NCBI GenBank assembly: GCA_914767885.1
Contig: CAJZBQ010000029.1
Span: forward strand, 124,001-188,000
Direction: 5' to 3'
Length of the DNA: 64,000 bases
From: Blepharisma stoltei
Taxonomy: Eukaryota > Ciliophora > Heterotrichea > Heterotrichida > Blepharismidae
In this document: positions 55,709 to 64,000 of the stretch, one piece after another
How the letters are laid out: each line of letters begins with the position of its first letter
How positions within the stretch are numbered: position 1 is the first letter of the stretch
Notes under the pieces: model-generated
Database searches by the model: none
Told to the model about the DNA's origin: nothing
The model's input: only the letters and a program-made list of their open reading frames with translations
Position numbers and translations under genes: made by a program

Positions 55709-57928
55709 TTATCTCTGGTTCTTTTGAGATGACTGTCTCGCAATCTTTATCATTTCTTGAGGGTTAAGCCTTGAGCTTTTCAAAGATATCGTGCTTATTT
55801 CACCTTCATTTTCAGATCATTTTGTAAAAATATCTTTAAAGTAGTTAATTGCAATTCCCGAATATACCAGAAAGACTGGCTCATGAGGATTTTTCTTTGG
55901 GTTTATATATATTTCTAATTTCCCTGCTTTAAGTACATCAATTGCTAGCAATGCAAGCTCAGCAAGCATTTTAAGGAAAGGAAAGTTAGGGTCAATATTT
56001 TTTGTTTGAAATAGCCAATCCATAAAATGATTGTTATAGTAGGACTGCAAAAAAAGTATAAATAAAAATCCGACAACAGAAATATTCCCAGAAAAATCGC
56101 TGTTTATATCTTTGATCCCAATTTCATTTCATAATCCATTATTTTTTGGCCACTCGTCTATGCCTGTAATGTTCTTATAAATCTTTTGCAGCATTTTCCG
56201 ATGAAATTCGACATTTAAATCAACATTTATTTTTGACCATTTTATTAAATAGTCACAAGGGCATGGCTGATCATCACATGATTTGTCATCTTTAGATGAG
56301 AAACAGCATTGGCAGATTTTATTTAAAATCCCTGGCTTTTTTTGAGGCTGATTTTGTATCTGAGGCAGCGGCTGTTGTTGAAAATCCTGCAATGCTTGCA
56401 TAAAAACTGTAATTTTTTCGCAATTCGATAAACTTCTGCTCCTATTTAAAAGGTCTATAAGCTCGTTATGCCTGCTTGACATCAAATCGATGCCGAGTTC
56501 ATTTTCTATTGAATTTCGATTTGTGTCGATTTCAAATGATCTTTGGAAATTCTTCTTGCTTCCGCCGTTTGATTGCAGAGATTTATATGATGACTGCTCA
56601 GAAAATGAATCAACCATCTCTTGGCCTATAAAAACGTTGGGTTGCAAATTCTCTCTATTGCTTGATAAATTCCCTCCAAAAATATTTGAGTTCATAATCC
56701 CATACACTGGGGTGTGAACTCCTGTGTGAGACCCACCACTATTAGAACCTGAGCCAATATTTTCAGGAGAAGGAGCTAAATCAGGGCCAAAAGTTTTAAA
56801 ATCGTATATGTCTTTAGCTTGCTCTCTGCTGCTTACTTGCTCTTTTACATCAATTATGGGTTTTTTTGCTATCCCCTTCTGAGATAAAAATAATTTATCG
56901 TCTTCTCTATTACGCTGAAATCTAGCATGAAACGCTTTGCTTGAAGATAAAACGTCTTTTTTCTCTCCTTTATTAGAGGATTCATCTAGGTCTTCACCTG
57001 GAACCAAATGCTTTTTTGGGTTTTCTATATGAGAAATAGGCCCAGGATAATAGGCCTTTTCGTTTTCTTTAGGAAGTATAGGCTGCTTTTCTTGAATATT
57101 TGAAGCAATTTCATCTTTGCCTTCATCTATATAAACTTTAACGTCTTCCAGAAGAGTTTCAGGAATTTTTAATTTATCACTGCTTTCTTTCTTTTTGGAT
57201 ACATTTATTTCTTGTGGTAATTCTTCAGGTATTTCTATTTTCGGACTTCTTTTTTTGGCTGGCTCCGTGTCAAACCTACTAAATTGATTTTTTGAATTTT
57301 TTTCTCCGCTCAATTCTTTCGGGCTATTAGATATAATTTTAAAATCTGAATTTGGGTTAGTAGCAATTTTGCTCATTCCAAATTTGAATATATTTGCTTG
57401 ATTCTCAGCTGAACTTTCATACAGTTTTATATTGTCTTTCTTTTCAAGTAAATTCTCTTTTTTTATGGAAAACTGATTTTTGGAGCTTGGGCTATCAAAA
57501 ACTGCAGATCCTGATGAAGATGAAGATTTTTCTCTGCTTGAATCATATTTTTTCACTGAATCGCTTTTCAATGGATTTTTCTCTACTGATATTGATTTTT
57601 TAATTTTAAATGAATCAAACTTCAATTGCTTAAGCGAATTTTCAAGAGATGGAGGAGGTTGAATGGTGCAATCGTTTTTAAGATTGCTTCCATTGTTTAA
57701 TTGTCCAAGTTCAGCTTGAGAATCTGAGTAAGAACTGTCAGATGAATCTGAGCCCTCATCTCCATTTTCTAATATTTGCTCTTTTTCTTGATTTTCTTGA
57801 ATAGGCAAGGGAGCCAAAAATTTACCTTGAAAATTTGGAGAACCCATTTCAACCGAGATGCTGTCAACTGAAATTTCTGATTTTTGAACTGGCTTGGCAT
57901 CCATATCTTGATTGAATGCTGGGTCCAT
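55709..57928 (-). CDS. ELMO-domain protein
   Basis: 739 residues. The first ~520 are disordered (Lys/Ser/Glu/Asn-rich). A Cys-rich patch follows (CQCCFSSKDDKSCDDQPCPCDY). Then an ELMO/CED-12-like domain of ~170 residues: EFHRKMLQKIYKNITG, WNEIGIKDINSDFSGN (the W-x2-IG...D-F motif; W is TGA), VVGFLFILFLQSYY, FPFLKMLAELALLAIDVL. Single ELMO-domain (ELMOD) proteins act as GAPs for Arl2/ARF GTPases. The catalytic Arg of ELMODs cannot be located with confidence. No inserts. Confidence 0.72.
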
Positions 57929-58082
57929 TTTTGGAATTAAATTATATCTGATCTGAGGAGATTTTAATTATTTAAATATTTTTTTGTTTTTGTATAATTT
58001 ATATTAGTTTATATCAGCAATTTATACTCTATATAGATATTAAGGCTCTCAATGAAATAAAAATAATATTACCTATTAATAT

Positions 58083-59000
58083 TTAGTTTTCTAAAATTTG
58101 AATGCTTTCATCCAATATTTCAATGTTTTCCTTTCTTCTTTGGGTATCTTTTTCAATAATTTTCTTTTGAGTTTCACACTCTGCTTGTTGAGCTTCCATT
58201 ACCATTTTAAAATCTTCGTTAGCTCTAACAGCCTCCTCTTTAGCAGCTTCAGCCTGACTTAAGTCAGCTAGTAGCTTTTCAGCGTAATCTCCTTTCTGCT
58301 GCAGCTCTTCGCTTATCCTTTGTATCTCTTTTTTAATATTAATATGCCAATCTGCAAAATTTCTTGCATTTTGCAGTTCTTCATCTTCTAATTTTTTAAC
58401 GTTTTCTTTAATCAAGGATTTCAAATTGTTCAACAAGTTTGGCACATCCAGAGCTGCATTTTCTGTCAGCTCTGTGAAGATATTTCCTGACTGTGGCACT
58501 AGAGAGCTGATTTTAGCAGCAATCTGCACCAATTCAGTGTTTTCGGTGTTGAAGAAGATGTTGGTGTTTTTTCTGAGGTCAGCAATTGAACTTTCTGCTT
58601 CTTTTATGTCTTTGAGATTATGCAAGAAAATAGTGGATTGGTCACACCTCAATCCAGATAACTCCTGAAGCCTTTTTTGGCTATATGAAAGGTTTTCATT
58701 GAGATAATCAATTTCACCTTTTACTGCTTCAATCTCGTCACTCAACAACTTTTGAGCATTTTGTCGATGCTCTAGAAGAGATTGAGTGCTAGCTCCTATC
58801 TTGCTGAAAGACGATAATATTTCTATACAATTTCTATTGTGACTGAATTGTTTTGAGTCATCTTCATTCTGTTCTAAGAGGAATTCTGATTTTAAATCTT
58901 GAAGCAAAGTGTGTATTGATTGAATTGATGATTGAGAATCCGGTGATTCACTTGCTGTAAGTGCGAAGATAGCGCAAGCAATAACTAATACACTGATCAT
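58083..59000 (-). CDS. Secreted coiled-coil protein, possible extrusome matrix protein (2)
   Basis: 305 residues. Signal peptide MISVLVIACAIFALTASE, then an acidic helical/coiled-coil body (LLSDEIEAVKGEIDYLNENL, ENVKKLEDEELQNARNF, DTQRRKENIEILDESIQILE). Spacing of Cys and the LRCDQSTIFLHNLKDIKEAE segment parallels KRCFENERFVNDLIDLKESL in the gene at 53261-54331, so the two are paralogs. Same inference: regulated-secretion matrix protein. Confidence 0.72.
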   Translation of the reverse strand: MISVLVIACAIFALTASESPDSQSSIQSIHTLLQDLKSEFLLEQNEDDSKQFSHNRNCIEILSSFSKIGASTQSLLEHRQNAQKLLSDEIEAVKGEIDYLNENLSYSQKRLQELSGLRCDQSTIFLHNLKDIKEAESSIADLRKNTNIFFNTENTELVQIAAKISSLVPQSGNIFTELTENAALDVPNLLNNLKSLIKENVKKLEDEELQNARNFADWHINIKKEIQRISEELQQKGDYAEKLLADLSQAEAAKEEAVRANEDFKMVMEAQQAECETQKKIIEKDTQRRKENIEILDESIQILEN

Positions 59001-59748
59001 ATTATTTAACTGTCACTTTAAATTTAAATCAAATAAGCACAAAATAAAATGGACCTTAAGGATATAAATCAACTAAATAATATAGCTTCTGCTAATATTT
59101 AGGCGGTTATTGGTAAAGAATGCTTTATAACTATAATCCTTTAAATCATAATTTCCATGCTCAACCGTGTGTGAACTCTTTATCATCCCAAGCTTCATAA
59201 TTTCACTGAATTTGATGCTTATATTTAGATTATGGGACATAAATTTAAAGATTATATAGTTAAAGAAAATTTGATCGTTTTAAGCATAGCATTTTCATAT
59301 ATTAATACTCAATCCTCAAATGCTTTCTTTTTGTAAGGCAAAAAAGCATATATAATTTATGATTATAGCCCTGAAATATTTTAGATCATTATTGGCCATC
59401 CATTTTAATTTCCAAAATTAATTTGTGCTTGTCAGTTTTTTTGAAAAGTAAAACGAAAATGGTAAATCTCCTTTTATGGTTTTAAGGTGCCTAATCAGAT
59501 TTATACTGTATAAGGCAGATTCCCTGTATCATATTTTTTCTAGTCGGTATTCTGCTGAGGTATAGAGATCTATTAAGGTGCATGAGCTATATGTGAATTC
59601 AAGCATAAAACTTCCTCAAGCTTCCAATTTGCATGATAATGCAAAATAACTGCTTAAAAGCTGTTTTTTTAGTTTTTTATGATAGTATCATTCAATGTCT
59701 ACATTTGTTCATAAAGTACTGTAAATTCAGATATTTTATAAATATAAA
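59001..59748 (+). other. Intergenic, AT-rich
   Basis: About 750 bp without ORF or recognisable repeat. It contains the TFIIB promoter on the plus strand and the promoter of the secreted coiled-coil gene on the minus strand. Confidence 0.5.
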
Positions 59749-60678
59749 ATGTCGCAGGGATGCCCAAATGAATTATGCATGTTTCAAGGTCTAGTGGTAA
59801 CTCGAGCTAGTGAAGGTACAATTGTATGCACAGGATGTGGTCTCGTGTTGGAAAACCGAATAATTGACGAAACTTCAGAATACAGGCATTTCTCAAAAGA
59901 CGTTAGCGGAATTGGTTTGAATGACCAATCCAGGTCAGGACAAGCTAATGATCGATTTTATTCTGACTGCGGTCTGGGCACAGTAATCTCTGAAACTAAT
60001 CCTAACGGAGCTTCTCTCTCAGCTTATAATCGGCGAAATCTTCAGTCAGGTCATGATAAGACCCTTGCTAAAGGATCTCACAGCATTGATGAATTATGCC
60101 GAAATCTCATGTTAAACGATACCGTTGGCACTGAAGCCAAAAGAATCTTCAAAAGCATTGGCGAGCAGAGAGGGCTGAAAGGAAGACCTCACATGGCAAT
60201 TGTTTCTGCTTGTGTATTTATTGCAAGTCGTCGAAGCAGCCCTAGGTCTATAAGAGAAATTGCTGCTATAACTGGAGTTGATAAGAAAGACATTCTCAGA
60301 TGCTACTCTATGGCTAAGAAAATAGATCCTGGAATGACTGCAAATAGAACTGCAGTTGAATATGCTTCAAGGTACTCAAATGAATTAGCATTTACCCCTA
60401 TCCAGGTAAGATCTGCAAGACAAATAGCTGAGAGGGCTATAGAATTGGGTATCTTAACTGGTAAAAATCCTTTGAGTATTGCAAGCGCAACTGTGTATAT
60501 TGTGGGCAAACTTTATGGTAATGATAAAACTTTTAGCGAGATCAGTAATGTTTCTACAATGAAAGATATCACTATTAAAAATTGCTATAAAGCTATGCAG
60601 CAAAGAAAGAGTGAGCTATTGAAAGGCTTAGATCTTTCACTTGATCCGAGTAAATTGCTACCTTTGTCAAGTCAGTAA
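59749..60678 (+). CDS. TFIIB: Transcription initiation factor IIB
   Basis: 309 residues, no intron. N-terminal zinc ribbon (CPNELC...TIVCTGCGLVLENRIID), B-finger/linker (SEYRHFSKD), then two cyclin-like repeats: first LCRNLMLNDTVGTEAKRIFK...SIREIAAITGVDKKDI, second TPIQVRSARQIAERAIELG...IASATVYIVGKL. The usual GDNVSEWR-like block is replaced by a Gly/Ser/Asn-rich one. It recruits RNA polymerase II to TBP-bound promoters. Length matches the eukaryotic family (~310-320). It could be a Brf-like paralog, but no Brf C-terminal extension exists. Confidence 0.93.
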   Translation: MSQGCPNELCMFQGLVVTRASEGTIVCTGCGLVLENRIIDETSEYRHFSKDVSGIGLNDQSRSGQANDRFYSDCGLGTVISETNPNGASLSAYNRRNLQSGHDKTLAKGSHSIDELCRNLMLNDTVGTEAKRIFKSIGEQRGLKGRPHMAIVSACVFIASRRSSPRSIREIAAITGVDKKDILRCYSMAKKIDPGMTANRTAVEYASRYSNELAFTPIQVRSARQIAERAIELGILTGKNPLSIASATVYIVGKLYGNDKTFSEISNVSTMKDITIKNCYKAMQQRKSELLKGLDLSLDPSKLLPLSSQ

Positions 60679-61196
60679 AGTATTGAGCTATTATTATTAT
60701 TATTGTGTAAATATAAATAGCAAGTGGTAAACTTAAAGCTAATAAGAATTCCCTTTGAGTAGTCTAAATTTAAAACTTTTCTGGTGTTCTGAAAAACTAA
60801 AAATATTGCTATAAATGTTTTATTTTTGCGAATATATTTTCTGATACACTTCAAAAAGAATAGATCATTGTATCCTAGGTGTTTGTCACTCCAGTTTGTC
60901 GATTTTGAAAAAAATTTTAAGTTCTAATTTTAAAATGCCACTTATTTCGTCCATTTTAGCAAACGATAATTTAAAATTTAATCCTCTTATAAATATATAA
61001 TAATATTTTATTAAATAAATGTCTCTTTATAGGGTTTACTCACTTAGATCATCTATTAATCTTTTTTATTGCTATAATTTTGATGTTTTATTTTATAATC
61101 ATCACAACCAGCTTGTTTTTTTTCTTCTACTAATCTCTAATTGATTGATTAAAAAAAATATCAGCAAACTTTCGCATTTTATAAATCAAAAAATAA
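60679..61196 (+). other. Intergenic, AT-rich
   Basis: A short (TTA)n run follows the TFIIB stop. Otherwise featureless up to the PKG2 start. Confidence 0.5.
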
Positions 61197-64000
61197 ATGG
61201 GTAACGCCTGCAATGGATGCTTCCAAAAAGAAATAATAAGTGACGGAAATAATACAGGACAGCCTTCCTCGAAACCTATAATTAACTTTGAAGAAATCGA
61301 AGAAACAAAGTCACCAAAAGGGGCAGGCAGAAAATCAAAGCCAAAAATTGCGGCAGTAACTTGGCAAAAAGTAAAAGAAGTCAATGAAGCAGTCACAGCC
61401 GTCATCTCAGCACGGCCGAAATCATCAGAAGACATCAATATGATTCTAAATGCACTAAATAGTCATTTTATTTTGAGGAATTTGGATGAAGACAGCCAAC
61501 GGCATATTATTGATCAAATGAAACACTTCTCAGTAAATTCAGGAGAAATCATCACTCAGCAAGGATTCCCTGGGAAATATTTCTTTGTTTTAGCTACAGG
61601 TCGGCTTGAAGTAATTGTTAATGGAATCAGGCAAAACGTCCTAAAGCCAGGGACTGGCTTCGGAGAGCTAGCTTTATTGGACGACAAACCTAGAACAGCT
61701 ACAGTTAAATCTGCTCAGAAATCAACATTATGAGGGGTTGACAGACTAACCTTTAAACAAGCAGTAGAAGCTGTCAATAGAATGAATTATGAGGAAAACA
61801 AATTGTTTATAAATAGTGTCCCAATTTTCGAAATTCTTACTTCTCAACAAAAAGAAGCCCTCCTCGCATCTATAACAACTCAAAAATGGGACAACAGACA
61901 AGCCATTGTCAAAGAAGGCGAAGTAGGAGATTTATTTTATATTATAAAAGAAGGCGTAGTTTTATGCACCAAAGAAGGTGTCGAAATAAGACAAATGATA
62001 AAAGGCGATTTCTTTGGAGAGAGCAAGCTCTTCTTTACTTAATCACTGACAGGCTCGTGCCCTTAATTGTTACGCAATCACCGAGGATCCCTTGTGGGAT
62101 TCATCTGCTTTGCGACCTCCCTCTCACACATGATGAGAGTACTGAGGCCTCCTCCTTGCCTCTTGCAAAAGGCTCCAGTATTGAGAGTGGGCAGACTACG
62201 GGTTTGTGCGGCCTCCTGAGGCTGTAGTTGACGAAGTTGGCATTCCGAAATTCCAAAAAATGGAATTTCTGGTAGCCTATCGGCAAAAGGGTTAAGTCCA
62301 GATCCTGGAACGTAACGCCCAGTTTCACGCTAGGCAGTTGCCCGATTGGTCTAGGTATTACCTGTAGACTCCGCTGGGCTTGCCCTTCCAAATCCGAACC
62401 CTCCTTTCCTTCGAGGTAAAAACTAGTCACCGAATTAGACTTGGCTAGGGTTCTGCGCTCCTACAGAATTAGTTGCCTAGCATTGCCGTCTTATCAGGGC
62501 TAGAAAAACCTTGCCGGATATAATTAAAAATATGGGTCGGAGGCTGTATGGCCGGGAGGCCATACCTAGACGAAGACGCCATATTTTAATTATTCCAAGC
62601 TCTTCTTTACAATTCTAAAAGAACAGCTACAATTACTTGTGTAGGAGCTGTCAAAGTTTTGTGTATAGGTAGAGGGAGTTTGCTTGAAGCTCTAGGAGAA
62701 AATCTGCAACAAGTTATATATAGGAATATTCAAAAGAAAGCAATAGAAAAAAGTGAACCTCTAAAAAACCTCACAAAAGAGCAGTCACAGAAAATGATGG
62801 ATGCCATGAAAATCGCAAAATTCAGCTCTGGAGAAGTAGTGGTTTCAAAAAACTCGTTACAAGGATCTAAGCTGTGTATCATTATGAAGGGCAGAGTTAG
62901 AGGCCCGCTAGGAGTTTATGAAACTTTTTCATGCATTGGAGACGACAAGATTAGCCAAACTTCTGAACAAAATAATCCAGAAAATTATATAGCTGAGACT
63001 GATGCTGATATTGCTCAGATATCGAAAGAAGAGTTTGAACGATGCTTAGGAGTGGGAGGCATTGCCCCTGCTACAAATAATAATGCAGCCTTGGCTGTTT
63101 TAAAGCAGGTCCAGCTGCTTCGAAATCTGCCGAAAGATAGACTAAAAGCTTTACTCCAGGTTTTAAGGACTGTAGATTTCAGAGATCGAGAAGCAATTGT
63201 TCAGGAGAATGAAACAGGAGATACATTGTATATAGTAAAAACAGGGAAAGTGAGCATTTTTAAAGATAACACAAATGTAAGAACTCTAACAATGCATGAT
63301 TATTTTGGGGAAAGATCAATTTTGTTTAATGAAAGACGAAGCGCTACAGTTGTGGCTGAAGGAAATGTTACTTGTTGGACGTTAGAAAAAAATGATTTTG
63401 AAAGTATTATTGATTTCAGCATGAGGACTCAGCTGCTTAAAAGAATTGAATTGCAAGACAACACAATTATGCTTGACCAACTTGTGATGATAAAGCCACT
63501 TGGAAAAGGGATGTTTGGCAATTGTTCCCAGTCATTTAATGGGAACTTTTTCCTCATATCAGACTTTTGGTAGTAAATTTTTCTCGAATGGCATTCTTCG
63601 GCAAAAAACTGTCAAAATTCTATCAAATTTATCATGAGGAAAAAATTTCGATCAGGAAATGTCACAGAACCAAAATATATCAATCATCAAATGGCATGAG
63701 CTGTTTGGCAATGTATATCTGATGACTCATAAAGAAAAAGGCGCATTTTATGCTATGAAAACTGTACCTCGAAGTAAAATTGTAGCCTATAATATACATG
63801 AAAGTCTAGTACTTGAGAGGAAAATTCTTTTGCAATTAGACCATACGATGATAGTAAAGCTTGTAAAAACCTTTAAAGACAGCAAAAGGATTTATTTTCT
63901 CATGGAATATGTAAGAGGAATCGATTTATTTGATGTCCTTAGACAACTCGGTCTTTTAAAAGAAGATGATGCAAGGTTTTATACAGCTTGTCTAGTGGTT
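61197..64000 (+). CDS. Cyclic-nucleotide-dependent protein kinase, PKG-type (PKG2, 3' end outside window)
   Basis: Paralog of PKG1. MGNACNGC start (myristoylation and palmitoylation). cNMP-binding domains: FGELALLDDKPRTATV, FFGEQALLYNSKRTATI (reconstructed across R10), a degenerate third, and FGERSILFNERRSATV. The kinase domain starts PLGKGMFGNVYL across the 63523-63712 insert and includes FYAMKTVPRSKI and LMEYVRGIDLFDVLRQLG before the window ends. A TGA Trp is at 61731-61733. The frame across R10 is off by 2 nt (GAGAG versus GAGAGAG), so this copy may be damaged or mis-assembled there. Confidence 0.88.
62039..62595 (-). mobile_element. Retroposon R10 (family 1) in PKG2
   Basis: Flanked by CAAGCTCTTCTTTAC (62024-62038, 62596-62610; 15 bp exact). 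Minus-strand start AATTAAAATATGGCGTC, tail side TTAATCACTGACAGG. Closely similar to R1 over almost its full length (GCAATCACCGAGGATCCC, GCTAGGCAGTTGCCCGATTG shared). Lies in the second cNMP-binding domain. Confidence 0.85.
63523..63712. other. IES in PKG2 kinase domain without TA in its direct repeat
   Basis: Direct repeat TGTTTGGCAAT at 63512-63522 and 63702-63712. Removing 190 bp restores GKGMFGNVYL, the kinase glycine loop. The interior is AT-rich with ACTTTTTCCTCAT / ATGAGGAAAAAA inverted segments. Confidence 0.8.

Overview
This window looks like germline (micronuclear) DNA of a heterotrich ciliate, most probably Blepharisma or a close relative. Three direct observations support this. First, TGA is read as Trp inside conserved domains (for example the kinase DYW motif at 19649-19651 and the NOT box at 22238-22240), while TAA and TAG still terminate. 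Second, introns are only 15-16 nt (2206-2220, 21955-21970, 24904-24918, 41814-41828, 53068-53083). Third, many genes are interrupted by AT-rich or repeat-derived inserts whose removal at a TA dinucleotide, or at a longer direct repeat, restores the reading frame exactly. That is how internal eliminated sequences (IESs) behave. The assignment to Blepharisma is inference.

Layout. 0-9 kb: a MAP3K-like kinase and its probable N-terminal part, a PLAA-type WD40/PFU gene and a PUL gene, a CK1-like kinase and a PH-PHR protein. 9-16 kb: alpha-tubulin with long flanks full of MITEs. 16-27 kb: a cyclic-nucleotide-dependent kinase (PKG1), proteasome RPT6, a NOT-box protein, a membrane-anchored bZIP, a methyltransferase, a transcription-type cyclin and coiled-coil ORFs. 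27-42 kb: a kinesin with a preceding coiled coil, a coiled-coil protein, and a p101-like gene stretched to 8.9 kb by five insertions, including a retroposon with a 4.7-kb Mutator-like transposon nested in it. 40-52 kb: a permuted papain-like protein, a MYND/Aurora-like kinase, U1 snRNA, a C2/coiled-coil/GAR protein, a trypsin-like/kelch fusion and a LITAF-domain protein. 52-61 kb: an insertion-poor block with a zinc-finger protein, two secreted coiled-coil proteins, an ELMO protein and TFIIB. 61-64 kb: a second PKG, cut by the window end.

Three classes of inserted DNA dominate. (i) A MITE family with terminal inverted repeats like CTCCCTCCGTGAGCGAAC and a shared AT-rich core (about 12 copies), several of them lying exactly in coding sequence at TA. 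(ii) Ten GC-rich retroposon-like inserts of about 0.3-0.6 kb (R1-R10) with 9-17 bp target-site duplications, a recurrent 5' start near AAAATGGC and a simple-sequence 3' tail; at least eight sit inside genes. (iii) Other TIR elements, including a Mutator-like element whose transposase reading frame runs into a ubiquitin-specific-protease-like region.

Most genes are housekeeping or signalling genes with no operon logic. The coherent theme is the load of gene-interrupting mobile DNA that must be removed precisely before expression.
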